Positions 1-11,560 of a stretch of DNA of 64,000 nucleotides are shown piece after piece. Source of the stretch: Limnanthes douglasii subsp. nivea (lineage: Eukaryota > Streptophyta > Magnoliopsida > Brassicales > Limnanthaceae). Each line of letters opens with the position of its first letter. Position 1 is the stretch's first letter. Below the pieces are notes generated by a model. It was not told the origin of the DNA, made no database searches, and worked only from the letters and a program-made list of their open reading frames with translations. A program made the translations under genes and the position numbers. The DNA is taken from the NCBI GenBank assembly GCA_036936605.1, contig JAUPFV010000001.1, forward strand, positions 153,049,187-153,113,186. The letters are read 5' to 3'.

Positions 1-2368
1 CTAAGGGAAGGCAGTAGCTTGGCAGGATCAACAGAAGTATTAGCTTTTGTGGTTGGTTGAGGTGTTAAACTCGATTTCGGTGCAGAGGCTTCAACTAGAG
101 AGGCCAAGGATCCCAGCTTTATCCCAGGATTCAACGTTATTAGCTCTGCTATAGCCTTCCTGTTCTCCTTGGCTATCATCTTCACAGCTACAGTAAACAC
201 CCGAGTTTCCCTTTCTACAACAGCCGTTTCCAACTTCATCTGTCATTGCTTCCGCTCTCGTTCGAGTTTTGCATGTTCCTCATCTAGCTGAATGGTCAAC
301 TTGCTCACATCAGTAGTTAGAGGTGCAATCCGCTCTGTTTGTTCCTCCATCCTCTTGGCTTGATTGATAAACATGTCCAACAAGTTCGAGCTCTGAGCGT
401 GCAGCTCGTCGTTCCTCTTCAGCGGATTCTTATTTTGGCTTAACACCAGCTTGTGGTTCTCGGACACAGTTTCTAGCCTCTCGTCGCTGCATTTTATAAT
501 TTCTTGCAAGGTGGCAACTGTTTTCTCTAGTTTGGTTTTGGCGTCGATGGCTTCATGCTTGGTGTTCTTGGCTGAGGTGTAAGCATGCCTCAAATAAATG
601 ATCTCTACAGTGCTATGTTTAGCTGAGCCAAAAACCACGGCTTTCACTTTCTATTTCTCCATAGTCACCACTTCAGTAGGGGACATGTTTCGATAGCCCA
701 ACACGAAAGAGTTGTGATGTAGCTGCATACAAGGAAGAAAGTTAAAATTATATCCTTAATCTTTAGTTAAACATTTTCAGATCCCAAGATTTTTACCTCG
801 ATCGCCAGCTCTACTTGTCTTTACAATATCTCAGGAATCGATATATGACAAGTCAAGAATCCTGCAGAGTTGCTCGAACATCTAGGAAGATGGGCGAGGA
901 ATGTTGATCTTATGCGGCCGCTTTTCTACAGGCGCCCTCGTTGGCTAGACCCAGCTCCTTTGTCATCACCCTTATTTTTCTCACTGGCTTTTAATAAGGG
1001 CGGCAGATTCTCCATGGTGGAGTTATGCACCGGTTGCTTTGTCTTGTTGGCAAGAGCTGGGGGCTCAGTTTTTTTTTAAGAGGCTCATTCCCATCTTCTG
1101 CCTCATCCCCCACCAGATCAATTAGCTCCTCTACACCCCGTGGATTTTTTCTCTTACCAACTTGTGTTACCGTTTGGACGAGGGGACAAGTTCTTTCCCT
1201 AGAAGTAGCTTCAGCGCTATCATCATCTTCATCTCTCAGCTGTAATATCCTCATGTTTAAGGGAACAACATCTTCAATCACTCTTGGTTTCTTGCTCCAG
1301 GGCTTATCTAGCGAATCAGAGTGGGTCTCTTCGTCATCTTCTTCTCCCTATGCTCGACAATTTTTCCTTTGTTTTTTGCAGCGTCGTTTCCTTGCTTGCA
1401 AGATTGAGCAAGCGCGAAAGATGAATCCCCAGCTTCACCATCCTTTTGAGCCACATGTGGTACTGCCAGCCATACGCCGACATTGTTCTTCTCCCAGTAC
1501 GTTTGCTCTAAAAGTGCCCTAATGCGATCCACAGTAGCTTCTGAACCGTCTGCCATGCTAACCTTTCCGTCTTCCGCGATTCTCAGCTCCAAAATCGACC
1601 ACAACCCTGACTTCAGATAATTGTATCGTGTGAAAAGTTGCTTGGGATTTTTTTGCCAAGCTTCATAAGCCAAGTTGACAATTCACATGAGCAAAGCAGA
1701 TATATTAGTTATTAGTTGACAACGGATTGAGCAAATTTTTGTCTCCCACAATCCTGTTAGTACTTACAGTTTTTCTTCTACTTCTTTTCTAGTTGAAGGT
1801 TTAAGGTGGGGTGATATGTTCCCATTTACCCGACACAAAGGCAAAAGAATTCTTCCAGTTCCTATCAGAGGAAGGGAGCTCCACAATTTTCTTAACCCCT
1901 TTAAAGTGGGTATAAAAGAAAGGGGCTTTCGATATTTTAGTTACATCTGTGCTAGATAGCAAGTCAGCCATGCATATTTCTGTCTTAAGCAAGCATGAGC
2001 TGAGCACCACGCTAAGCAATAGTCTCCAAATATTGGCTGACATTTGAGTATGGCAGATGCCGAGCACACAAAAATAGTCACAAATAAGTTCGGGCAATGG
2101 GAATCTTAGCCCCTAATCGAATAGGATAGTGAAAAATATATGTCTATGTTTCTTGTGTTTGGTAAGAGTGTTCGCCTATACTGGGAGCCCTAATAATCAC
2201 ATCCTCAGGGATACCAAATCTATCCCTGAGGATGAAAATTCCATCATCATCTAAGTTACTGTATTTAGGGGATATTTGGGAGAAATAGCTTTCTAAATCA
2301 TTGACTGCTTCATATATGGGCTTTGTAATTTTGTTAGCTTTAGCCTTCGTTGCCCTTTTTTAAGTCAT
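1..2368 (-). pseudogene. Antisense ORF of element A (Transposase_28-like N-terminal domain plus coiled coil), degraded and incomplete at the window edge
   Basis: Read on the minus strand from about 2368. The N-terminal part (2330-2160) contains GIPEDVIIRAPS; next (2097-1801) come QMSANIWRLLLS and KAPFFYTHFKG, matching the same places in the antisense ORFs of elements B and C. A middle region (1673-991) includes an acidic segment and KKKLSP-type basic patches. The last part (647-1) is a long, heptad-rich coiled coil (for example ERLETVSENHKLVLSQ). The family resembles the plant 'putative gypsy type transposon' domain (Pfam Transposase_28); its function is unknown. Stops break the frame, including one just after the candidate start and a TGA at about 243. 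The reading continues past base 1. This is not a host gene. Confidence 0.6.
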
Positions 2369-2947
2369 GGTTTTTATAGAAACTTTAATGAGGTAAGGAT
2401 ACAAATCAGAATGTTTATAGCAGGCAAGGGCAATTAATTCGACTTAGGAAGATATGTTCTTTGGGGAAAAACCTGATGACAGAAGTTGCAAACCTAAAAT
2501 CTAGGGTTCTCCCAAGTGTTTAGTGAGAAGTGTTTATCTAGTATGAAATAATTTACCTGATTGATGTTGAAGAGCGCCTTGGTTACAGATGATGAGTGTT
2601 ATTCCAGCATCAATAAAGCGAGACAATTACAGAGTTGCTAATTTTATATCAAGAAAATACACACATTAACAGTTGGAATGAGCCTACACCCTTCCAAATG
2701 AGCGTGTGACGTCATTAGTTGCTTAAAATTTGTGCCAAAACTGAAGCGTCAGGCATTTTCTCCAAGAAACGGTGACGTCAGAACCGTCGCAGTTACATCA
2801 ATGACACGTGTCGACAGAAGAAGCAGCAAGACGTTTTGAATCACCACGCGGCTATTTGTGGAAATTAATTTAATAATACATTTTATTTAATTTTTATTTT
2901 ACAGGTTTACTAATATATTTAATAAACCTATAAACTAGGGGGAGCCG
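2369..2947. other. Noncoding spacer of element A with polypurine tract
   Basis: Between the antisense ORF and the candidate 3' LTR I see no coding frame. The last bases before the LTR (about 2934-2946, AACTAGGGGGAG) are purine-rich and sit where the polypurine primer for plus-strand synthesis is expected. Confidence 0.45.
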
Positions 2948-3549
2948 TGATAAAGAGAGATTCCCCCAAGCAAGTACGAGCACAAGAAAGAGGACCGCAA
3001 ACTTAGATTAGGGCAGGTGATGAAGAAAAGGATGAGCTCTGCAGCGTTGAGGAGCTCAGGGGAAGTCCGAGCTCGGAGGCAGATCGAGCTTGAAGACATT
3101 AACGGAAGAGTTGATCGACCAGATTAAGGATGCGATGAACAAATGATCAAGATTGAGTGTGAGCTCAATCAAGATAAGCTGACCACGAGATCGGTGAGCT
3201 CGACCTCGACAAGTTGGAACAGATATGATCGCACTCAAGGAATGGCCCAATTCGATTTGAAGTGCAGATCAGACAAGTCGTTTCCGTGTATATTATGTGA
3301 CGCACGTTTTGACTGATAAGTCAAACCGTCTTAATTACTTACTTCAAAATTATAGGGATAGTGACGTTAGTGAGTTAGTGAAGTATTACGTGTAAACGTG
3401 TGTAACCGCCCACTAACTCGCAACATTATAAATAAGAAGAACGTATCCATGAATAAAGATGAACCTTTTTTTCCTTATCTCTTTCTTGACTAAAATCTCA
3501 AATACTTAATCGTGGTAAAACTTGTTATTCCTGTAATTATTTTTACACA
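2948..3549 (+). repeat. Candidate 3' LTR of element A
   Basis: The segment starts TGATAA after a purine-rich tract and ends in ACACA at about 3549, giving roughly 600 bp. It contains a TATA box (TATAAATA, 3427-3434) and an AATAAAG polyadenylation-like signal near 3452, in the right order for an LTR promoter and R region. Homology to a MULE SWIM/OTU coding region resumes right after 3549, which supports the right boundary. The partner 5' LTR is outside the window, so the left boundary is inferred only from the tract and the TG start. Confidence 0.5.
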
Positions 3550-4975
3550 AGGTGTACAAAGACATAAAAGGTAACATCTCTTATGAAGCTTTATAATTAT
3601 TTTTTATTAAAGAAGAATGTTCCCAAAATATGGTAGCTAATGACGGTTCAAATTGCACATGTCTTATAAGAAGTACGCATGGTATACCTTGTTTGCATGA
3701 CATCTTCAATTTTGTAAGTAAAGGTATAGCGGTATGTTTGAACTATTTCCACGATCATTGGAAGAGGTTAGATATAGTTACATATAATAATGTGCCAAAA
3801 GTGGCATCGAAAGATAATAAATAAACTATTTAATGTTGTCATACAAAACGAAGACGATGGCACATATATAATGTGTACAATAAATAGTTTGACATAGTGT
3901 ATCCAAAAACATCCTCCATTTTAGAGCCGAAGGATAAACTAAAATCACGTGGTCGTCTATCTACAAAACAAATAACATCTATTTGTGCATCAAATTTATA
4001 CACTAAGCGAGAAAAATCACATCACGGATATATGTTAGATGCATCGAAAGTGAGTGAACCATCGTTACGCCAAACATACAATACTCCATCCGTCATTATA
4101 CGATGAAACGGAACTCCGCTAATTAAAGTACAGAAAATGAGCATTTTTCCCACATAATTAAATGCTCATATTATTCATCTTGACAAGCTGTTCAAAGTTG
4201 AATTGTCACTTGGAACTCGTAGGCGAGTGAAATTATTGGTTGTAGCTCAAGCGACACAATGCCTTCTAAGGTACGATGGAATTCTCATATGGAAGGTTAC
4301 TTAAAAAAATTCTCTATATCTTATAGACCTTTTATAACTATCACCAATGAAGTTAAAACAGACGGGCATTACGGATATTGGTCGATTGCTTTTGGCTTGT
4401 GTGGGTAAAAAGATGGATGGAAGTCTACTAGGAATGCCATCTACCATGAGCTTATGGATTATCCACCCGATTACATAAGGATATATGGTAGTACATATGA
4501 TTTATCTAAGACCATAGAACGTGTAAAGTGCGACAATGGTATTGGTACTTATAAGCATTGGATGACAATGCCCGAGATGAGAATCGTGATCGCATCAAAT
4601 TTTAACTACATCCTCCATTTTGCAACGCAGTCCAGTATCAATGATATTAATTTCACGTATTTTCCTTTACAAGGAGAACCTCATCCGATGTTAGAGAAAA
4701 AGGAAATTGGGTTGGATTTGGTGAATGACAACCAATTTTTCAATGTAAGTATCCATTAAAATATTCAGTTGTGGTTACAACAATTTTAAGATATTTACAT
4801 TTTGTAATTTTTTATGTAGCTTACTATTGTGGCTGATGCTTTGCGTAAACAAGATACATAATTCTTGTACGAAATTAGAGAAAGAATATGACAAAGCTTG
4901 GTGTTGGTAATGAACGATTATTCTTTGTTTCCAGTGATATACTGAAATTCAAAGAGGTTTTGAAATAACCAATTT
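3550..4975 (+). pseudogene. MULE transposase C-terminus: SWIM finger plus OTU-like domain (degraded)
   Basis: In order: NISYEAL (near 3570), a SWIM finger at 3655-3710 reading CTCLIRSTHGIPCLHDI (C-x-C then C-x-H intact), the conserved FHDHWKRLDI, then a low-complexity linker, then an OTU-like domain starting RPFITITNEV near 4325 and ending at 4454-4759 (MPEMRIVIASNFNY ... VNDNQFFNV). In the family the OTU nucleophile lies in a DG-x-C motif; here it reads DGHYGY, so the Cys is Tyr. The catalytic His position reads Gln (NQF). Several stops and frameshifts interrupt the frame. MULE 2 at 25.3-27.9 kb is a related copy. Transposases of this type cut and paste DNA; this copy cannot be active. Confidence 0.75.
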
Positions 4976-5870
4976 ATTCTCTTTCGTTTAATTTACGTGT
5001 AATATTATCATCAGACTATTTCTCATATAATTTATATATCATTTTCCACGAAAAAACTTGGCTTCCATATAACCATTTAGTATTTTTACGATTCTTATCG
5101 AACTCGATCTTGTTAAATTTTATGCTTATCAATTTCATTTATCTATTTTTTTCTTGTTTCTATTTCGATTACGCACCATTTATGTATTCTTCTTAACTAT
5201 ATCTACTAATTTATGGCTAATAGTATAGTAATTTTCATATATTATTTTCTTTTAGTATGTACACCGCCGATAGCAAAACACACCACCGAAGGCGAACACA
5301 TGCCACATTGTTGGTGAGAACCATAAAATAACATAACAATTTGAAAAGTAAAATTTACTCTAAAAACAGCGCCAAATTTACATGCGTCCGGTGTGACAAA
5401 GCTTGGCCTTCGTAATTCACGATTATTCATCGTTCAAAGCGATATGCTGAAATTCGAAGACGTTGTTTTAAACTAACTGATCTATCCACTTTCTTTTACT
5501 TTATGTGTAATATTATCATCGAACTATTTCTCATTGTAATTTATGTACTATTTACTACGAACAAAACTTGGTTATCAGATAAGGGTTTAATAGTTTTATG
5601 ATTCTTATCGAACTTGATCTTGTTAAATTTTATGCCAATTTCAATTATCAATATATTTTGTTTGTATTTCGATTATGTTTTATGCACTATTTATGTATCT
5701 AATGTTATCATAATTTTTATATATTATTGTCTTTTAGTATGTACACCACCGATAAAGAATCGCGCATCTGAAATCGAACATGTGCCACACCGTTCGTGAG
5801 AACGGTAAAATAACATATTAATTTGAAAACTAAAATTTACTCCAAAAACGGTGCGCACATCGGGACCAGC
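4890..5870 (+). repeat. Diverged tandem duplication, unit about 505 bp, in the MULE 1 tail
   Basis: GACAAAGCTTGG begins at 4890 and again at 5395 (period 505 bp). Both units run in parallel through an ATTATCATC stretch, GATTCTTATCGAACT, and a TTTTAGTATGTACACC block (near 5253 and 5737) that looks like a 3' splice site. The two copies differ at many positions, so the duplication is old. Each unit begins with a short coding-like stretch (RLF, then V-x-SD, then LKFE) that may be a former last exon of the transposase. Confidence 0.75.
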
Positions 5871-6177
5871 TTCAAAGAAGGTGCATAATTTTTGGAACGA
5901 CAACAAAGAATTACGTGCTTGATAGGACCATGTCGGTGGTGCTGCTTGATACGCTAGTTTCATTTATAAAAAAACATTTTATAGTAACACTGCTCGATAG
6001 TGCTTTATTTTTATAAATGCGAATATAAAAGCGTAGCGCACTGGTATTGTTTGGATTTACATCGACGGTTTGATAATCCACCACCGGTTTATAAAATATA
6101 AGGCGACAGTGCGGAGCTTCAAAATGTTAAAATAACATATGTTATTTAATCAATTTAACTCAATATTTAAACCAACA

Positions 6178-6539
6178 TGTATTTGGATAAATATTATTTG
6201 AGGTTTTTAAAAAACAAATTAATAAAAAATTAATTTTAGCTAGAAAATAGAGAGATAATTGAGCTCCTTCGGTTAATATTTAGAATGAGTAAGTTTGATT
6301 TTGCCTTAAATGAACCATCCCTTGTTCATATTTTTTCTAATATTATTTATATGCTAAACTTTTGTCTAATGGGCATAATGGCCTGAACCAATTCCATGGG
6401 AGAAGCCCAAAGTTCAAAAACTCATATGGCCCATAAATAATAATAAAAACAAATATCACAATAAAATAATAAAAGCAAATATCCAAAAACAAATACTAGT
6501 CTTTAGTCTGATATGCCCTTAGAATATTTCAGACCTTAT
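6178..6539 (-). repeat. 3' LTR of element B
   Basis: Aligns with 15519-15892 over its whole length. Shared blocks include TGGATAAATATTA, GAGAGATAATTGAGCTCCT, CCCAAAGTTCAAAAACTCAT and GATATGCCCTT. The copies carry many substitutions and an indel in an AATAATAAA-rich stretch, so insertion was not recent. The match ends at GACCTTAT (6532-6539). Confidence 0.8.
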
Positions 6540-7060
6540 AATATAGTATTTTTAGTCTTCGTAAAGATATCTGGGAGGGCTAACTAACAAACTCTTCGAA
6601 TAATATTGGTCATATCTCCGAACACAAACCTTCAGGGTTTTGCCATTTCATGAACGTTATGGGAGACATTGTGAGATATGTGTCATCAACTTATTGAACC
6701 CATAACCTTGATCTGCTATTGATGTAGCGTGTCTAGAGTAAAAAACGAGTTTTCAATTTATAGTTGTTGTTGTCTCTTTCTCTTCTCTAGATTCGACATT
6801 GTTGGTCTTATATAGTCTTTTATATAAACTCATTTCTCAATTTTTTAGTATAGTAACTCTTTAAAGAGAGAAAATTTCAATTATAGAGAGAAAACCTACA
6901 CCTTACTAATTTCATCTAGTTAATCGTTACTTACATTTTTCTTTCCTCCACCACTCTCACCGCCATGAATTCTATCTCCGGTGACATTTGGGTGTTTATA
7001 TGTTCACTACCAAAAACACCTTAACCGAAAAAGGTTACTTAAACTTGTCTAAACCAGACG

Positions 7061-9727
7061 ATGAGAAAAAAGAGAGTTATGGTTGTTGCTAGATTACCCT
7101 CCTCTAAAGGTACAGTCACTGTAACTCAGACGATTGACTATGAGAGAAGCTTTCCATACAACAGACGCAACCTCTTATCGGAGCCTTCGTCTACTGCTCA
7201 ATCATTTACTTCAAGGAGTTGTTCATTCAAGCCATCACAATCTCAATAAGCTACTAGTCATAGACGTCCTTCGACTTTTATAGAATTGGGATCTGATACA
7301 TAAGAGAAATCGCCTCCTAACTTAAACAGACGAGAAAAAGGTCATATGAACCTTTCTTCCAGGTACCATTACGACATTAAGCAAAGTGAACCTTCTATCG
7401 ACCCTCCCTCACAGCAACCAAATAGGAAGGAGGATACTATCCATCAACAGGTTGAAAGTTAACAAGTCAATCATTCTAAATCTAGTCTGATTCTTCCTCA
7501 GCAACAGAACAGAGAGGAAAACACAAGTTCTTAACATATTGTACCCTTTGGATATAGTCTGAAGGAGACATTTGGTTAAACCGGGGAAAATTTCGAGAAT
7601 TTGAAGTCATCTAAGACGAGGACTCCGAAGTGCAAATGTACTAAAGGTGGTAAATGTGGCAAATTCAAAGCCACCGAAACAAAAATCGAAACCCTCCCCC
7701 CGTCATTGTTTGGATGCATAAGTTCAAATTTCTTTAAGGTCAACACCAAATATCTTCTAGCTCTTGATAAAATTTCTTATATTTATTTTCAAGACAAAGA
7801 GTTAGAGGTTATACGCGAGAAATGGGGATTCCCAAAATAAGTAAAGGTTAGACTTCCTACACAAGGAGATGCTCTCATGAATTATGATCCGAGGGAGCTG
7901 GTTTTCTATCCGGATGTGGGGGCCTTCAGTTTCCCTTCGACCTAGACATTGTGAATTATTTTAACTTGGTGAGACTGTGCCCAAGTCAGGCTAGTCTGAA
8001 TACTTGGTTTACCTTAATTCCATGTATGTATCATGGAATCTAGAATATCAAAAATTTGGATGCTAATGGAGCAATTTGCTGCTATTGTGGGGTTGTCTTG
8101 AAATTCTCAGATTTCCTTTTACTTCTACAACGAATATACGGTTGTAGATGATCTGTTGGAAGCCGAAAAGCTGCAGAAAATGAAATTTCTCTTTGTCAGT
8201 GACTGGTGGGAGAATGGGAATAAAATTACCTCTCAAGGTAATCCGAGTCGGCTTATTAGGTTTTGAAAGAATACAAGTAGCCTTTCGAGTTTGTACCATT
8301 TCTCATATATATTTTTCTTCACAACTTATCGTTAATCTTTTATTTAACAACTATACCAAAGTTTTATCTTCATCTTTTTGAAGATGCGAAAGTCACATTC
8401 AATAAACTGAATTAATGGGCCAATGAGAAGTGGTCCAATGGCTCTCACCGGTGTTTTATCCCCCAATATTTGGTTCACAATCACCTTTGGAGGGACTAGC
8501 TCCGAATATGATTTATTGTATGAGCAATTGAGTACTCTTCCTCATGCATCAGCTATTTTGAAAAAAGTTGAAGGTACAGATGGTCAGGTATTTCTTCTAA
8601 CCAGGATCAGATCCCCCATCCATCGGAATATGAAAGATAAGAAAAATAAGCAAGGCTCAATGAAAGGCTCAATGAAAGGCACAATTGAAGTTGAAACTAA
8701 GAAACAACCGAAAGAGTATTTGCCAGTCATCATCGAGGAATCCCTATCAGATGCAGTTACTTCCAATGTCAAAGAGGTTGACGCACCCATAGATCTTTAT
8801 GTGTCAAAAAGGAAAAAGACACACAAGAGAAGAAGACATGACAGTGACAAGAGAGAGAATAAAAGGAAAATAACAACTACTCGTTTGGTGGTTGTCCTCT
8901 ATTCGGATGTCATCCCTCCTACAATCTCAGTCATTGATCCTTCAATAATCCCAATATCTGACCCAAATTCTCCATCGCTCCCAACACTAGAGACGCAAAC
9001 ATATGGAGAAGGTAATCTGATGAAGCCTATGGGTGGGATTGAATTTAATGTTTTTTAATAAAACTTCATCGGGTCTACAGGAAATGCCACAAGGGTAGTT
9101 TTTTATTACACACCTTTTGAGCTGATAAATGAGAATGATGCATTTCTGTATTCGGTGTTGAGATTTATAAGACCTGTCATAGAACTAGAAAGAGGGAGTT
9201 CAAGGCATAGAGGGAGACGATTTCTTCCCTTAAGGAGAAAATGATAATTTCAAAGAGTCCCTCGAGGAAGAAAAGACGTGTGTCGATGGTCTAACAGATG
9301 AAGTCAATTCGGTTAAGGATGAGCTTGCACAACTAAAAGCTACCTATGATGGGTTACAAGCCTCCGGCTCCAGAGAGATTACATCACTCAAAAATCCATA
9401 GACAAACGTGATGCTTCAATTAAATACGATATGGTTTTGGATTTTCATAAGGCATTGCCTACATTAGTCATTGGGTATTTGTGGAAGTTGGTTCCATAAA
9501 TATTATGGCCCAATTATATGCATATAGATGATCAGTTGGGTATATATATGGATTCAGTGGTGATGGTTCTAAGGAAAGTAATGCACGGGACTCCGAAAGT
9601 GGGAGCTTGGAAGAAGAAAGTACTGACGGGGACGAGTACAAAGTCCAATGAACTTTGTTTTGGTGTTTCAGTCCTTAACTCATGTAAGGAATTTTGTTAT
9701 CTTGACCGGATTCCACCAAATCCATGA
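7061..9727 (+). pseudogene. Antisense ORF of element B (Transposase_28-like), degraded
   Basis: This runs opposite to the element's gag-pol. Homologous landmarks in order: a Ser/Pro-rich N-terminus (7061-7500), IREKWGFPK near 7820, then VRLPTQGDA, then FSFPSTLDIVNYFNL and WFTLIPCMYH (7930-8030), which match the antisense ORFs of A and C. A second block (8423-9058) contains VEGTDGQVFLLTR followed by a strongly basic, NLS-like stretch (KRKKTHKRRRHDSDKRENKR). The C-terminal block near 9430-9700 (MVLDFHKALPTLVIGYLW) matches the end of the element C ORF (YVLSFHNRFPDLHLGAMW). Stops and frameshifts split it. Its function is unknown; nuclear location is inferred only from the basic stretch. Confidence 0.65.
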
Positions 9728-9844
9728 TTTGTCCAAGTCATTTTGTAATGCTTAGTCTAATTTTTTCATAAGCCCTTAGCATTTTTTACCCGCATCGGTT
9801 AATGAAAATTAATTTTGATTTAATTTATTTTCTATTTATTTCAA

Positions 9845-10430
9845 GCATTCGAAGGTATATAAAATAAATACTTTGACCATTTGAAGCTATATAAAACAAA
9901 CACTTTGACCATTCAAAGATAATCCATTAGAACGCATGTAAAACATATATTTTGTAAATCTATTTGAAGACAATCCATTCAAAGGTATATAAAACATACA
10001 CTTTGAGAATTCGAAGGTAATCCATTCAAAGACATATAAAACAAACACATTGACCATTCGAAGGTAATCCATTCGAAGGCATATAAAACATACACTTTGA
10101 CCATTCGAAGGTTATCCATTTGAAGGCATATAAAACATACACTTTGACCATTCGAAGGTTATCCATTCAAATGATATAAAACATACACTTTGTCCATTCG
10201 AAGGAAATCTATTTGAAGGCAATCCATTCAAATGCGTATAAAACATACACTTTGAGCATTCGAAAGTAGTCCATTCAAAGGCATATATAACAAACATTTT
10301 GACCATTTGAAGGTAATCCATTCGAAGGCATATAAAACATACAGTTTGAGCATTCGAAGGTTATCCATTCAAATGCATATAAAACATACACTTTTTACAT
10401 TCAAAAGTAATCCATTATGAGCATACAAAA
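9845..10430. repeat. Tandem array, about 47-bp monomer, roughly 12 copies, inside element B
   Basis: The monomer reads roughly AAAACATACACTTTGACC + ATTCGAAGGTAATCC + ATTCGAAGGCATAT and repeats head to tail with small length variants and one shortened unit near 10170. It lies between IN and the antisense ORF, the hypervariable 3' region in which Tat-type elements are known to carry tandem repeats. Short ORFs across it are artefacts of the repeat. Confidence 0.9.
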
Positions 10431-10898
10431 CAACCTAAGTACGCAAAAAAACATAAGATTCATTTAAGACAACTGCGATAGATTTAAAAATGACTCGGAC
10501 ACCTTATTAAAACCTCCCCACGCCACCAGGGCAGGAAAAAATGTTCAAGTTAAAGCCTTAATACCTTGTCCCTAATTCAAGTTAAAGCCTTAAATGTTCA
10601 ACATTCTATTGGTACCTTAGAAAACTGTTTTTTTTATAAATTAGTCGATACGTTCCAAGCTTAACCCTTTCACTCACAATATATGTCCCTTCCCAATTTG
10701 GTGCTAGTTTTTCTATCTTTTAGTATTTGGTATGTAACAATAATTTCCTTAATACCTTGTCCCTAATTCGAACTCTCTTCTTCAAATTTTAGATGTGTAC
10801 TTGCTTCTCATTAATCCTTGATAATTTGCAGTTCTTAATTGATTTTTGATTTGTTTTCTCAAGGAAAGCTCATTCAGCTCTTATGTTTGTATCATTAT

Positions 10899-11560
10899 CT
10901 ATTCATAGTAGTTTTGAATTTGAAATGATGCGAGGGTAGATTCAATTGGTATTACCGCATCCATCATATAGACCAAAGCAAAATGAGATTCTTGAGTGGC
11001 AGTTTGGGGGTAATCGGTAAGCCCACAATACTTCTTGCAAGTAATTTGGTCATTTTCCTGCCCACTTTTCAAATTCTCTTTTATACCCATCAGAATAGTT
11101 ATGTTAACAACCTTTGTTTTCCCATTGGCTTGAGGGTACAAGGGTGAAGAAAAATAATGCTGAATACCTCTTGAAGTACAAAAAAATTGCATGTCTCTAT
11201 TTTTAAACCGGGGGCCATTATTTGTAGTAAAGCTTATAGGGACCCAAAATCTACAGCATATATTAAAAATGATAAACCTAATCACTTCTTTAGAGGTGGT
11301 TCCAGAGAGAGGTGCAGCTTCCACCCACTTAGAGATATATTCAACGCTAGCATACTAGTTCGACAGCCTCTTGATGGCATTGGTATGAGTCTCACTAGAT
11401 CAAGCCCTTATCTATCAAATGGTATCGCTTTGGATATTGATTCTATTGGGACTATCAGCACATGTATCACATTTCCAAACCTTTGGCATGGATCACATCG
11501 TTTAATTAATTATTTAGCATATACCATGATGGAAGGCTAATAATATCCAGCCGATAAAAC
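10899..11560 (-). pseudogene. Integrase remnant of element B
   Basis: The minus strand reads CDPCQRFGNVIHV (zinc-binding part), GLDLVRLIPMPS, then FTTNNGPRFKN and the conserved YPQANGKTKVVN region, ending VYMMDAVIPIES. The first acidic residue (GLDLV) is present; the second is changed (TNNGP in place of DNGP), and the acidic position before VVN reads Lys. Stops and frameshifts interrupt the domain. It lies directly 3' of the RNase H remnant in element order. Confidence 0.75.

Larger units (their letters stand above)
1..3549 (+). mobile_element. LTR retrotransposon A, Ty3/gypsy Tat-like lineage, 3' part only
   Basis: This is the 3' portion of an LTR element read on the + strand. It holds an antisense ORF (1-2368, minus strand), a noncoding stretch, a purine-rich tract (about 2934-2946) and a candidate 3' LTR (2948-3549). 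No gag or pol is visible; these should lie left of the window. The antisense protein resembles those of elements B and C, which do carry gypsy-type pol, and that is the basis for the lineage call. The element ends inside a MULE coding region, so it is a nested insertion. Coding parts are broken by stops and frameshifts, so the copy is old. Confidence 0.7.
3550..6125 (+). mobile_element. Mutator-like element (MULE 1), 3' part, cut by element A
   Basis: The C-terminal part of a MULE transposase (SWIM zinc finger, then an OTU-like domain) runs from 3550 to about 4975. It is followed by a duplicated noncoding tail and an end region (about 6010-6120) with CACCGGTTTA and CAGTGCGGAG motifs like those at both ends of MULE 2. 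The N-terminal two thirds are missing because element A is inserted at 3549/3550; they should reappear left of element A, outside this window. Terminal inverted repeats could not be confirmed. Confidence 0.65.

Noticed and set aside
9887..10321. Minus-strand ORFs with repeated CMFYMPSNGL-like text
   Set aside because: Translation of the 47-bp tandem array; frame and length are by-products of the repeat.
9845..10430. CRISPR array
   Set aside because: The repeats are contiguous, without unique spacers, and lie within a plant LTR element.
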